From Anniella stebbinsi (Eukaryota; Chordata; Lepidosauria; Squamata; Anniellidae), in assembly GCA_029215795.1 (NCBI GenBank), contig JARDYH010000006.1:25373501-25437500 (forward strand): a stretch of 64,000 nucleotides of DNA, given 5' to 3'. Every line of letters begins with the position of its first letter. Within the stretch, counting starts at the first letter, position 1. The translations under genes and the position numbers were made by a program. The notes beneath the pieces were generated by a model that made no database searches, was not told the origin of the DNA, and was given only the letters and a program-made list of their open reading frames with translations. Shown one piece after another: positions 22,003 through 34,424 of the stretch.

Positions 22003-22616
22003 TAGGGTGACCATCTGCCCGGATTTGTCCGGACATGCCCGGGAAATGGGGAGCAAATCCGCATCTGGGCAGAAAAACTGTTTTGGGGGGCCAAATCCGG
22101 AAATTTAGCCCCCCAAAAGGGTGACCAGATGGCCCTGGGGCGATCCAGGCCAACCGGGGGGCAGCGGGGGCCAACCGGGGCAGCGGGGGGGCACGCAGCG
22201 GTGGCGGGAGGCTGGCAGTGCGAGGCACTTACCTGCTGGGGCGTCCGCTTCCCTCCGGTGCTCAGAATCTACTGAGAAACAGGCTTCGCGGCCTGTCCCT
22301 CAGTAGTGTGCCGGGTGATGACGTCATCACCCGGCACACTACTGAGAGACAGGCCAGGAAGCCTGTTTCTCAGTAGATTCCAAGCACTGGAGGGAAGCGG
22401 ATGCCCCAGCCGGTAAGGAGCGTGGGGCGGGTGGTGCGGCGTGGGGGGGGGGGGCGGCGCGGGGCGGGGGGGGCGCGGGGGCGGCGTGAGGCATGCGGGC
22501 GGGGGGGCGGCGCGGGGCGCAGCGGCGCAGCGCGGGCTTGCGGTGGGGGGGTTGTTTTGGGTAGGTGGGGTGGCAGGGGGGGTCTGGGATTTTGATCCTC
22601 AAAATCTGGTTACCCT
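22003..22616 (+). mobile_element. hAT-type element Q, GC-rich with central palindrome (614 bp)
   Basis: Starts TAGGGTGACCATCTG and ends GGTTACCCT, with AGCATAGA at 21,995-22,002 and again at 22,617-22,624 as an 8-bp duplication. The centre holds a roughly 145-bp palindrome (22,249-22,395) whose dyad is TGACGTCA. The right part is almost pure G/C. No coding capacity. It lies about 40 bp upstream of the first ARAP3 coding exon. Confidence 0.82.
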
Positions 22617-22740
22617 AGCATAGAAAGGCAGCACCAGCACCTGTAACTGGGAGCAATGGAGAAGAGTAAATGCATCAGACTCCCCCGTCTGCATTCCTTT
22701 GTTTTCTCCAGTCTATGGAGATAAAAGGGATCATATGCTC

Positions 22741-23244
22741 TCAACTCAAATAAACAGTACAAATTATCCTCCCCCCTAGCCTAGCTCCCATTAATGCCAA
22801 AAGCTCATTGAGAGCTGTAATGGTCTCACCCTGAAGCCTCCCTTCCCCAGGGAGAGAGGGCCAGCAACTGAATGCATGAGCGCACTGAGCCACACAAAGG
22901 TAGACCCAGTACAGAGGCTTGATCCTGATTCTGCATCCACCTGTAGTACTGAGAAACCAGCTCTGATGCTTTATGTTTTTCAATGAACGTGTAGGCAGGG
23001 CATTCAGATTCCCATACTCTGTGAATAAAGACACAGATCCATCTGAGAGTGCAATGACAGCATTGTGGCTAGAGCGAGATTCTCCCAGGGGAAGGAACTC
23101 TGATAGTGACCCATATGGGGAGGGACTCGTGGCTGGAAAGGCACCATTGTAATCTGCTTTACTGCTGGTTGAGGGCATGAGAGAGGTCAGTGAACTGTGA
23201 GTCACACACAGCAAGAACCTCCTGCACACAGCCAGCAAGAACAC
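22741..23244 (-). other. Unidentified open frame of 167 codons upstream of ARAP3
   Basis: Minus-strand frame with a fairly even composition (for example KADYNGAFPATSPSPYGSLS) and no repeat signature I recognise. No known domain was recognised and no splice structure was established. It could be part of a non-coding 5' ARAP3 exon, a pseudogene or chance. Confidence 0.2.
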
Positions 23245-23552
23245 AGTATCCAGGCACTAGGCAGGCTCAGGATGGAAAGATCTCCCACCCCCACTGCTTT
23301 GCCAACAGACTACTTCCCTACCTTCTGGTCAGAGAAGCTCCCTCTCAAAAGCCACCCTGGTTTCTGCTGCTAGAGACCTGCTACTTTCATTTTTATACAT
23401 TTGTCTTTAAGAACATATTAGTCTAAATCTGGAGATGGCTAGTCTCCTCCCTGGAGAGTCTGTACTCCTAATTGAGACCCTTGCAGCAACAGCAGAAGTA
23501 GCGATGACCGCAGCAGCAGCAGCAACAACAAAGTTATTTCTTATTTGTCTGT

Positions 23553-23892
23553 GGGTGCCTCTACAAGAGCGATTTAAAGCTCTTTCAAGGCGCATTAAAT
23601 TTTTTACCTCCACATGAACGGAGCACAAATCGGAGGCGCGTTTTCTCTCCGATTATGCGCATCTTCGCATTTGCGTTAAATAGCGAGTTTTAATTTACTG
23701 TGGCCGTTAAAGCGCATTATGACCATGTCAACAAGCGGTTCTCCGCATCTCAACAATTTTAAAGTGCGTTTCACACAGCCGGTAATGCGCTTCACTGCCT
23801 GTCGTTTATCGGAATTAGATGTAAAAGCGAGCATGAGAAGATGCGCATAATCGGGCAACCGGGCGTCAAGCCGAATTCTTGTAGAGGGGGCC
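23553..23892 (+). mobile_element. MITE-A copy 4 (340 bp)
   Basis: Starts GGGTGCCTCTACAAG, ends CTTGTAGAGGGGGCC. Flanks are TGT (550-552) and TAT (893-895), one mismatch. First MITE-A copy outside ARAP3. Confidence 0.85.
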
Positions 23893-23914
23893 TATTTTTG
23901 ACTTGGCTGTCATT

Positions 23915-24860
23915 GAGCTTCATCACACCTATTTTTTTTCCTGGTATGCACCTGTGATTTCCACCTCCATTTCATTAGCACATCAAGCGCTGGTCACTTT
24001 CACATGAGTGCATGGCTGTGCTATTTCGCCTTGTTTACCTTTTCACCTCATACTTCCTGGTATCTCCACTGCGCTCTCCCCACCCCACCCCAGCCCCTTT
24101 TCCTTCCCCCTCCAGTTCATTGGTTCTTGTGATTGATGGACATTGTGATGGACGTGGGCGGCTTCCCCCTCCCACACTCTGTTTTGGTTATCTACTGTTT
24201 TAACGACTTAGGCACCGTTTCTTAGGGCTGTGCGGAGCTCTGTCATTTTTAAAGATAAAGAGATGAAACTTGGCACCATGATAGCTCTTATGTAGGGCTT
24301 TGGCCATGTCATGCTTGAAGCAGATCTGTTCATTCCTTGATTTTTAGGATTCCGTTCATCCCATCAGATTTAGGGTTTTTTTTAAAAAAAAAATCCCCTC
24401 AAAACATCCCCCTATAGACACACAAACACCCACCCACCATCCTATCCCCATTGCTTCCTAAAACAAAGAAAAGACAGAAGTGAAAAGAAAAAGAGAGAGA
24501 GAGAAATAGATATCAGTGGTATCTTTTTTTGTGGTTTTTTTAAAAAATTAAAAATTAAAAGAGGAGGCTGGAGAGAAAATCCAGTGGTGTGTCTACATTT
24601 CTAAATCTTATTTGGGGGGGGGCATTTGTAGGGAGAAAACTGAGCTGGGGGTGAATGAAGCCGAGCAGAGGACAGAGTTGTGTTAATTAACTGATTCTGC
24701 ATTAATTCACCCCAATGTATATCCATAACTGTGCAGGAGCGTTTATCCTTTCCTTTGCTGATGTATAGCTGTGCATAAAAATAGAGATCTGCTGCATTCC
24801 CTGACCATTTGCTTTAATGGGTCAAAATTGGGGTGGAGGGTCCTCTCACAGGGAGAGCAC
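23915..24860 (+). mobile_element. MITE-B copy 4, diverged, right end not found
   Basis: Left end GAGCTTCATCACACC follows MITE-A copy 4 by 22 bp. Internal text TTCATTGGTTCTTGTGATTG and the poly-T/A centre match the other copies in part. The right limit is approximate. Confidence 0.5.
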
Positions 24861-25020
24861 TAACCCATTTCACCCCATTAGAGCAAACCGTTACCTGTAG
24901 TGGATTAATTCCATTATAGAGGATGTGATATACAAGCTTTGCCATGGTTTATGGAAAGGACATATGCCTTAGATCACCACAAGATACATTGACAGCCCGC
25001 CAGGTCCTAATCAAATATTA

Positions 25021-25375
25021 GGCCCCCTCCACAAGGATGCGCTTTTGCGCCCGGTTCGGGGATTATGCGCATTTTCGCGGAGGCGCATTTACGCCTAATC
25101 CCTCTGCACGGGAGGCGGCGAGAAGCGGCGAAGCGCATTAAAAGATGCCCAAAAAGCACTTTACAGGTAGTTAATGCGCATAATCGCTTGTTCACACAGC
25201 GAAAATGCGCTTTAACGGCCGGAGCAAAATAAAAGTCGCTATTTAACGCGCGTTCGAAAATGCGCATTATCGGGGAGATAACGCGCCTGTACGCCCGTTT
25301 TGCGCTCCGCTCGTGTGTAGGTAAAATTTATAATGAGCCTTCAAGGCTCATTAAACGCCCCGTGTGGAGGAGGCC
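25021..25375 (-). mobile_element. MITE-A copy 5 (355 bp, target duplication TTA)
   Basis: Inverted orientation: starts GGCCCCCTCCACAAGG, ends GTGTGGAGGAGGCC, flanked by TTA at 018-020 and 376-378. The ends differ from other copies (CCACAAGG/CGTGTGGAGG), so it may be a subfamily. Confidence 0.87.
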
Positions 25376-28300
25376 TTACATGCAAATGGGTGCAACAAAA
25401 CCCAATAGCTTCTTTTCTGGAAGGAAGGGGGGGATTTGGAATGGAGAAATGGCAGAAGGAAGCAGAGAAGATGCTTAACTTTTTCTCACCCACATTTTTT
25501 CTGCTCCAAATCACACATACCCAGCCACCATGGGATTCCAAATGTATTTAAGAAAAAGAAAGAAAAGAAATATTATCTTCCACAATTCTGCACTCTCTTT
25601 CTGCTACCAATCTTCAAAGCAGCACCTCCCAATATATGTTTGGAACCTTGCAAGGGGAAAAGTGGCTTGCAGGTGTATGTGTACATGGTGGTAGGAAAGG
25701 GGCTAACACCCCTTCCTCCACCAGTTCTCAGGTCTAAATCTCCCTTGCAGACGTTCATTACAAATGGACATGTGCAATGCATATGTAGCTAAGATGCCTG
25801 AAAAAGGACTAGGCAAATTCATATCTAAATCCAACTTTCATGTACAGAAACAGTATACCCCTGAATATCAGATACTGAGGACAGATAACAGAGGGTGGCC
25901 ATCACCTCCACGCCTTGTTTGTGAGCTTCATGGGGTGTCTGGCTGTCCAGTGTTGGAAACAGAATGTTGAGTTAGATGGATCTTGATCAAACCAAGCAAG
26001 CTGATTCCTGTGTTCTAAAATGAAATTGTCTTACTTCAGTCTTCCATGGTCTGTTTTAAAACACATACACATACTTACACATGCATGTACACACGAACAT
26101 AAATCCCCTTAGTCTATCAATGTGTGTTAAATTAACAAAGCAAGGGTGTATACTTAAGATCTGTTAAGGTATAATTAGGTTGTGTTAAATGATCCTGTGA
26201 AAGCACCTTTGCTTAAGAAATGTCTTAAGCCTTGTCAAAAAATCAGGAAGTCTTATGGCAACATAAAGATTAATATATTTATAATGGCATGAGCTTTTAT
26301 TGACCAAAGTCCTTCTAGCATGTTTCCGGACTAGCAACCAGAAGGCACTGTGCAGCTGTTCCATCTTTTCCCCTTTAACAGATTTTCTACAATAAGGGAA
26401 AAAGTCAGAAGAAATGGTGGAAAACCAACAGTGGGACGATAGTGAGTAGAAGACATTGTCATCTGGAAACCCCATTAACTTCTGTGAATGAGGTAGGGTG
26501 ATGGTGTCATAAATGCAGGCCCGGCACAAGGGCTCTTGCTGCCTGAGGCTAGAGAGAAGAAGTGCCCCCTGCCTGTCCCTGTCTTCCTCACCATTACCTT
26601 TGCTGCCACTGTGTCTGCTCTGTAGGGAACCATGTGGCTGGAAGATGCCAGTGCAGGACTGCTTTTGCATCTACCCTGCAGGCCTTATGAGAACTGCACA
26701 GCTGCTTATTCCAGCTACATGAAGTGAGGGAAGGTGAGGGGAAAGTGGCTGCTCTGGAGACCCGACATGCTCTTGCTGCAGTCAATGCCATGCTGGGAGA
26801 GCGCCTGCTGGAGGCTGCAGCCGTGGGTTCTCCTGTCAGGCGGAGCAGAGTGGAGCAGTGCAATCCACTGCTCCTCCTGCTCCACCGCCTGATGCAGGCC
26901 AGCCCACCCCTGCAGAAAAGCCCCATCAGGCAGCATTCCCTGTCTACCACACTTTGTAAGAATCTCAGGTGTTAGGTGAACCAGCAGTAGAACAAAGTCT
27001 ATCTTCTCTCCATCCTTGTTGCCAGACATGTGGGAAAATATCCCACACAGAACTTGACCATGTCATTTGGCTGGGTGTCAAATACTTTCCTCATACTTTA
27101 AAGAACCCTTAAGCACTCAAATCTCTCTCCAGCATGACGACAATGACAACAATAATAGTAATACTTAGCATTATAGAGCACTTCCATGTGTTCAAAGAGC
27201 TTCACATACACGATCTTGCTGTGAAACTTACAACACTGGTGTATATGGTTGATTATTCCCATGTTGCAGATGGAGGGGACGAGGCAGAGTAGTTAGCTTA
27301 GGGTCACCTAGTCAAATTACATAAAGGCAGGATTTGAAGCAGAGACTTTCTTACTGTCTCTTAGCCACTACTCTCCACCAGCTCCACAACATGCCCTTGG
27401 TTTCCCCATTGCCTCCATTGCCAGTTAGGAAATTTTCCGTCTGTGCATTTTCTAGACTAGAGTACCTGGATCCTGGCTGAAGTTTCTGGATACCACTGTA
27501 ATAAAGGCAATGCTTACCCTTCCTCACCTTCTTCGTCAGTCATGGTGTATTCACCTGCTGGTGCCACAGCAAGAATATAAGATATGCTTAGAAGTCTTGT
27601 TAGTAGAATAATCCAGGATGGGTGTTTCCCCATGAATCAAGCTGCTCCACATTATGCCATATGTGTTCACTCTGCTGTTGCTGGGTCTTTTTTTCCCAGT
27701 TCCTCCATTTCCTCCCATTGTTCAGTGCAGGCTTCCTTCCTGTTGCACTCTCCCACCCCCCAAACAGGAACTATTCAGCCCTGCACTGTGAATGTATATG
27801 TATACATGTGTCAGTGGTACTGTGTATACCAGCAATTTGTTCATATTATTCAACATGTAGAATGTGTGTGGACTTACCGGGATGTCAAAGACCTACTTTT
27901 CATTGAAGTGGTAAACTTGTGTCTGGGCTGTAAGACTTCAGATTGCAAGTGGGGTTCACATGATGGAATGTTCCTCTCCCTAAAAATCCCTACACATAAA
28001 AATCTGGCTGGCCCTAAAAAAAAAAGTGGGGGGGGGGAGGTGGGAAGTATCCTCTGCAGACCACCAGTTCCTTTAGTCATCACAATCACTGTACTTGACA
28101 AAAATAAATTCTGCAGCTGGACTAAATTATATGATTTTGACTAAATAACAAAGATCAAATAGGTTACAAACCATACACCTAACAAGTTTACAACTGGATC
28201 TGTGTGCAAGGCACCCTCATAGCAGCCATTTTGTGAATGCACACATGACATTTTCAAAATCCCAAATGTGCCAACCAACCCAAAAAGGTTGGGGGGGGGG

Positions 28301-28800
28301 CTGCCCTAGCTCATGTTGTGAGGCAGAAATGTTGTGTCCAAGAGATTCAGGTCATTCCCTTGTTATGTGGAAGTTAAAACTGCCCCATATTTCCTGTCAC
28401 TGTTGTCTGGTAAGTTGGCAGGGCAGGCTAAACAGAGCAGTAGGGTAGGGAGAGCAGTTTCACACAGTTTTAAATCTATACCCCATGCAATCAAGAACAG
28501 TGTGTCCTGCAAGAAGAAAGGTTTGCTTACAGAGCGATGGACACCAGATGGCTCATGCCAATCACAATGGGGGATAGGGGAGGCATCATTTTTGAACTGC
28601 TCTGGCACCCTTCATCTGGGTGGCCAATGTGAGATCAGGGTACAGGCCTTTAGTCTGATCCAGCAGGGCTCTTCTCATGTTAAGAATTTAAGACCCCAGC
28701 AGCAATGATAGAGCCTGAGCAGCATGTTCATGACAACATAATTGTTTTGTTATGTTTTGTGGTTTTAGGTTTTATTGTCTACAGTTATGGGAGGGCTAAC
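25376..28800. other. Intergenic, no gene; degraded retroposon pieces
   Basis: About 25,895-25,985 and 28,605-28,690 read like halves of a common squamate retroposon tail (TGGCCAATGTGAGATCAGGG..., TCTGATCCAGCAGGGCTCTT). About 27,150-27,385 resembles a MIR/AmnSINE-type 3' region (CCCATGTTGCAGATGGAGGG... GGATTTGAAGCAGAGACT). Open frames of 118-186 codons here carry no family motifs. Confidence 0.35.
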
Positions 28801-28805
28801 CCTAA

Positions 28806-29010
28806 AATACAGTGTCTGACTTGTCCACATTTTGTTGTGTTACAACCTGGAATTAAATTGGAGTTAATTGGCATGTTTACCATTTGATTTATACAACATA
28901 CTTGACACCTTGTGGATACAAAATATTTTTATTATATAAGTTAAGTAAACAAAAACAAACTGGAATTTGTTGGTTGCATGGGTATTCACCCCCTGTGCTG
29001 TGACAGCCTT
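28806..29010 (+). mobile_element. Tc1-type terminal repeat, left orientation, internally deleted
   Basis: Starts TACAGTG and contains GACTTGTCCACATTTTGTTG. It is the reverse complement, with differences, of the Tc1 end at about 35,105-35,326. Compared with that end it lacks about 20 bp just after CAGTG. It runs into the hAT-like element R at 29,016. Confidence 0.65.
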
Positions 29011-29015
29011 CTGGG

Positions 29016-29410
29016 TAGGGTGACCATATTTTGGAAACCAAAAAGGAGGACAATATGGCCGCCCCAAGGGGGCGTGCCCACCAACATGTCCATCCCCAAG
29101 GGGGCGTGCCCACCCAAACATGGCCTTGGTCACATGTCTGATTTCACAGCATACAATTAAGACAAACTTGTTCTACACAACATCTTAATGTTAAAATCAC
29201 TGAAATAAAGAACAAGTGAGACATTGAATGTATCTGAAATTAATTTCACTCACTTCTACTTTTGTAGCTTTTGCTGTTCTTTGAAGCTTTTACTATACTC
29301 TGTGTGACAGAGTCTCCCCTTCCCTCAAATATCTTTTCTGACTGCAAATCTTTCACTGGATTACAATAGTCTAAACTTTCCTAACGTTTAACACTCTTTC
29401 CCCATCATTT
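29016..29410 (+). mobile_element. hAT-like element R, copy 1 (left part), with two 32-bp minisatellite units
   Basis: Starts TAGGGTGACCATATTTTGG and carries two units of a GCCCCAAGGGGGCGTGCCCA minisatellite. It matches copy 2 at 62,964 to about 29,406, where similarity stops. The right end was not found. Confidence 0.6.
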
Positions 29411-31051
29411 TTCTCATATCCATACTCACAGATTCAGCATACTGTTACCATTGAACAAATGAAGCAGTGGACAAGTGCAGAGAAATCTAGTACAACAAAC
29501 TAGCAACCTAGCATGCAGGAAGAGTATAAAATATGATTACCCTGCAAACATTAGCCATGGAACAAAATGGACTAAAGGCTTGTTGTAGTCACTTCTCGCC
29601 TCTTAGCTTGTTTCAACTTCTGGTTGATCAGTGAGAAACTAATCTAACAATGTGTGATTATATCTCTGATTCATTAGCCATGTGAACAAGACCATGGTCA
29701 GTACAATTCAAAGATAGGCCAGAACAGATGCCCATTATTACAATGCTAGATAAGGATCTTTCCTTCCTTTTATCCAAGTATATACTGAATTTACATTGCC
29801 TCAGTGTGCAGAGAACATGCAACCAGCAGGTGCTCTCCAAAAAGATGCTTTCAGAGCCTAGGAGATCCAGACACACTCAAACTCAAGCTAAGCCATGCTA
29901 TGCTGGGACAGAACAATTCTGGGACAAGAACAGTCATAAATATAAAAGGAAAACACAACTACCTCATTGACATAGCAATACCTAACAACAAAAATGTTGC
30001 AGAAAAGGAAGAGGAAAAGAGAGACCCAGCAAAAGTTTTAGGAAATCTCGCTCATATTGGCATAGATTGAGATATTTTGCTGGTCAGAATTTTCAACAGT
30101 AGAACTCCAATGAAAATACAACTCTAACCACAGCTTCTGAGGTAATTAGCTGCTGGTCCATGAGCTGGCCTCTGTCTCCAGGAAGGAGCTGAGGACGTTG
30201 ATATGTCATTGTCATTGTCAATACATGAAATTAAAGCACAGTGATAGCAGTCTGTGCATGCTTTCTCTCTCTCTCCAAGCATACGACAATAAAAGAAAAC
30301 CTTAAAATGATATCACAAGCTGGACACAGGATAGGGCATTTCTCATTGTAATCAATAGGACTTTAATTGTGTTCCTTGTTTATGTATTCATTATGCTTTC
30401 TATTTATTACACCCAATAACCCAACTTCTCTGTGTGGTGTACAATAATTAAAAAATAACATACAAACAATAAAACAATAATTAAAAACAGCACATAATAA
30501 AACCAAAATGAAGTCAGCCATAAACAGTAAAAACACAACAGCACAGTAAAACCAGCAGAAAATAAAGGTGCATAGGGCGAAGAGCACTAAAATACTTATT
30601 AAAATAATTGGGTGATGAAAACACCACAACATAGGTACCAAGCAAGCTTCTCTGGGGAGGGCATTCCACAGACGGGGTGTCACCATTGAAAAGGCCACTC
30701 ATCTTAGGGTGTTGTTTTCTTAGGGTGTGAGCAGCTTGGTGTTGTTTTCACCCTCTATTTGATTTTGATCTTTTCATTTTTAAATATCTTCTACACTCTC
30801 TACGTGGCTTAATTTTCCCTACCTGGACTTTGCTGAGTTTTATACCCTGGATTCTAGGAGAGATCTCTTTCAACCTTCATCTGGATCCATCATAACCTGG
30901 TCTTCAGATCTCTCCTTGTGATCTCTCCTTGGGATAGGTAGCTATACATTCCTTTTAATCTTTCCCCCTCCCCACCTACACACATACACTGTTCCCTTCC
31001 TTTTTCTAAAAGTTTGGACCATATGGTTATAATGTTGAAAGGTTCAAACAC
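29411..31051. other. Intergenic, no gene; one degraded retroposon
   Basis: About 30,390-30,700 reads like a squamate dispersed retroposon (GGGAGGGCATTCCACAGACG and an A-rich tail, TAAAAC repeats). Nothing else was recognised. Confidence 0.35.
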
Positions 31052-31372
31052 TAGGGTGACCATATGAAAAGGAGGACAGGGCTCCTGTATCTTTAACAGT
31101 TGTGTAGAGAAGGGAATTTCAGCTGGTATCATTTGTATGCATGCAGCACCTGGTGAAATTCCCTCTTCATCACTGTAGTTAAAGCTGCAGGAGCTATACT
31201 AGAGTGACCAGGTACAAAAGTGGGCAGGGCTCCTGCAGCTTTAACTACAGTGATGAAGAGGGAATTTCACCAGGTGCTGCATGCATACAAATGACACCAG
31301 CTGAAATTCCCTTCTCTACACAACTGTTAAAAGTTACAGGAGCCCTGTCCTCCTTTTCATATGGTCACCCTA
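31052..31372 (+). mobile_element. hAT-type fold-back element P, copy 2 (321 bp)
   Basis: Ends TAGGGTGACCATATG and CATATGGTCACCCTA, halves near-perfect inverted copies. Flanking 8-mers do not match, so the target duplication has decayed or ends were exchanged. This copy belongs to a different subfamily from copies 1 and 4 (GAAGGGAATTTCAGCTGGTA). Confidence 0.8.
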
Positions 31373-31739
31373 AGCAAATGCCAAAGGGGAAGAATAACCA
31401 GTGGGGCTCCCCAGAGCAGTCACCCGCCCTATGGCTTTCCTCAAAGATCCTCAGAAGGTGAGCGAGGGGGGCAGTCTCTATGAAAAAACTCCACTGGCTG
31501 TAAAAAGCAGCCTGTGTGCCTCAGACAGGCCAAAATGCCTGACTCTTGGAAGTCCTTCCTTAGAGCATTGTGGGAGGGGGCAGCAGCAGCAGCAACAGTG
31601 CAATCTCAATGGGGAGGTAGGTGAGAGATGGGAGAGGCGGTCAGGGCAGGCACAGTAGGGGAAATGCAGCACATGGGAGGTAGAGGGAGACGTGGCACAT
31701 GAAGCCCCAGCAGGTAAGTGTCTCGCGCCCGCCCCGCCC

Positions 31740-32659
31740 CCCCCCCCCACCCGCCCCGCGCTCCTTACCTGCTGCTGCTGGTGCTGGGGCTTCCCTCCGT
31801 GCTCGGAATCTACTGAGAAACAGGCTTCCTGGCCTGTCTCTCAGTAACGCGCCGAGTGATGACGTCATCATCCGGCGCGCTACAGAAGGACAGGCCGTGA
31901 AGCCTGTTTCTCAGTAGATTCCGAGCACGGAGGGAAGCCCCAGCACCAGCAGCAGCAGGTAAGGAGCGCGGGGAGGGCGGGGGGGGGGGCGGCGCGGGTG
32001 CACGGGGCACTTACCTGCTGGGGCTTCCCTCCGGTGCTCGGAATCTACTGAGAAACAGGCTTCGCGGCCTATCCCTCAGTAGGGACAGGCCGTGAAGCCT
32101 GTTTCTCAGTAGATTCCGAGCACCCGAGGGAAGCCCAAGCAGGTAAGTGCCCCGCCGCGAGCACCCGCGCCCCCCCCACCTGCCGCGAGCACCCGCGCCG
32201 CCCCCCCACTCCCCCGCCCCCCCACCCGCCCCACGCTCCTTACCTGCTGCTGCTGGGGGTGTCCGTTTCCCTCCGTGCTTGGAATCTACTAAGAAACAGG
32301 CTTCCTGGCCTGTCTCTCAGCAGTGCACCGACTGATGATGTCATCACCCGGCGCGCTACTGAGGGACAGGCCGCGAAGCCTGTTTCTCAGTAGATTCCGA
32401 GCACCGGAGGGAAACGGACGCCCCAGCCGGTAGGTACCTCGCGCCGCCAGCCTCGCGCCACCGCCGCGTGACCCCCCGCCGCCCCGGTTTGCCCCCGCCG
32501 CCCCCCAGTTGGCCCGGCTCGCCCCAGGGCCACCTGGTCACCGTTTTGGGGGGCTAAATTTCCGGATTTGGCCCCCCAAAACGGTTTTTTCCGCCCGGAT
32601 GTGGATTTGCACCCCATTTCCCTGCCATGTCCAGACAAATCCGGGCGTCTGGTCAGTCT
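31740..32659 (+). repeat. Cluster of GC-rich palindromic modules related to element Q
   Basis: Three modules (about 31,795-31,945, 32,030-32,125, 32,265-32,412) repeat the inverted arms GAATCTACTGAGAAACAGGC of element Q. Two have dyads at TGACGTCA or TGATGTCA. The cluster closes with the Q arm (CCCCCCAAAACGG...) and a hAT-like right end GTCTGGTCAGTCTA at 32,646-32,659. The matching left end was not found. Confidence 0.65.
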
Positions 32660-32804
32660 ACTTCTGGGGCAATCAACTGTCTTCAGAAGCCACATCATTA
32701 GTAGAATGGAGTCCACCTGCGTACAATTCAAGTGTCACATGATCTCAGATAAAATGCACCTGTTTCTGGAAGACCCCGGAGTTTGTTGGCAAGCATATCT
32801 AAAC

Positions 32805-33094
32805 TAGGGTGACCAGATAAAATCCAGGTCAGGGCTCATGTAACTTTAACAGTTGTAGAGAAAAGGGAATTTCAGCCAGTGTCATTTGTATGCAATTAGT
32901 TCCTGGTGAAATTCCTCTTCATCACACCAGTTAAAGTTGCAGGCACTATACTAGAGTGACCATATACAAAAGAAGGTAGGGCCCCTGCAACTTTACCTGT
33001 TGTGATGAAGAGGGAATTTCACCAGGAACTAATTGCATACAAATGACACTGACTGAAATTCCCTTTTCTCTACGACTGTTAAAGTTACATGAGC
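32805..33094 (+). mobile_element. hAT-type fold-back element P, copy 3, right end missing
   Basis: Starts TAGGGTGACCAGATAAAATC and follows copies 1 and 4 through both arms, but stops at GTTACATGAGC, about 30 bp before the expected terminus. Confidence 0.75.
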
Positions 33095-33640
33095 TATAAA
33101 GGGATAAAGTTCTGGAGAATCACCAGGGTTGGGTTATAAAAAAATTCCCAAAGTTTGAACATCCCCTGGAGTACCAATAAATCTATTATTACAAAATGGA
33201 AAGAATATGGCACAGCCGTGACTCTGCCTAGAGCAGGCCGCCCACCAAAACTCAGTGGCCGGATAAGGAGGGCAGAGAAGCAAACAAGAGGCCAATGTTA
33301 TCTCTGAAGGAGCTGGAGAGATCTACAGCTGAAATGGGAGAAACTGTTCATGTGACAACAATCACCAGGGGCTTATCTTGACGATGGCGCTTTGGTACCA
33401 TGAGCCTTCAAGCCCCCCCCCCCTTTTATGCTTGTGCCACCACAGCCTCAAACACTAGGCCTAGACGAGCACACCCCTCTCAGGCTAAGCCCCAACACTT
33501 AAATACCTGAGGGAAGGGTAAAAGACGCACCACTTTTCCCTTATAGCAGAGGGGAAAAGGGTGTTAAGGGTTTTGAATAAGGTTCTCCTGTAAGTATGTT
33601 GGCTGGGAGTGAAATGATATGTGTTTCTTTATTAAACTTA

Positions 33641-33985
33641 GACCCCCTCTAGAAGGATTCGCTTTGGTGCCTGGCTGCCCGATTATGCGCATATTCGCGG
33701 AAGCGCATTTACTCCTAATACCTCTGTACGAGAGGCGGTGAAGCGCATTATGGGACGACTGAAACACGCTTTAAACTTGTTGACTTGCGGAGAATCACAT
33801 GTTTACACGGCGGTAAGGTGCTTTAACTGCCGCCGCAAATTAAAACTCGCGGTTTAACATGCATTCGATAATGCACATAAGCGGATGTTTAAAGCGCCTC
33901 AGCCCCCAATTTGCACTCCTCTCTTGTAGAGGTAAAAATTTTAATCAGCCTTGAAAGAGCTTTAAACCTCTCTTGTAGAGGCAGC
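33641..33985 (-). mobile_element. MITE-A copy 6 (345 bp)
   Basis: Starts GACCCCCTCTAGAAGG, ends CTTGTAGAGGCAGC. Flanks TTA (638-640) and ATA (986-988), one mismatch. Internally one of the more diverged copies. Confidence 0.82.
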
Positions 33986-34109
33986 ATAGAGCAGGTTACA
34001 AAGCCAAGCTGACACTTGGTTTGTGGTAGCAAAAATAAAAGAAAATGTTTATTGTTGTCCCCCATTCTTTCATTTTTTAAAACTTTCATTTTGTACTTTA
34101 ATTGTTTTT

Positions 34110-34420
34110 CTTAAGTGATGGTGTGTGGAGGTGGTCCAGCAGCCCTTCGGCTTGCTAGCCCACTCTCTCCCCTGTCCAGCCAATGGTGACCAATCAGGGG
34201 CCACCATCAGCTGGGATATGCCTCCTCCGCAGCTCTGAAGCAAGGCGACAGATGGCAGATGCCGTTGTAGCCTCGCTGCAAGCAAAAAAAAGTCAGGGTA
34301 AGTGCCTGACTTTTTTAAAGTGGAGCTTTGGGGGTTTGCCCCTGCATGGCTTTGCGATGGTGGCTGCATCATAGAGATGACCTGCCGCCACTCCGAATCC
34401 ACCCCGGGGCAAACCCCTCG
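34110..34420 (-). repeat. Dispersed repeat (family T)
   Basis: Reverse complement matches 1-109 strongly and 2,390-2,700 weakly. Contains an inverted word pair AAAAAAAGTCAGG/CCTGACTTTTTT at about 34,285-34,316, a local hairpin. Confidence 0.5.
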
Positions 34421-34424
34421 TCAA

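Noticed and set aside
22400..22600. CpG island promoter of ARAP3
   Set aside because: The G/C-rich tract lies inside hAT element Q with its own target duplication, so composition alone does not mark a promoter.
27584..28144. 186-codon plus-strand frame as a gene
   Set aside because: Low-complexity, cysteine- and serine-rich text without family motifs, next to poly-G and poly-A runs.
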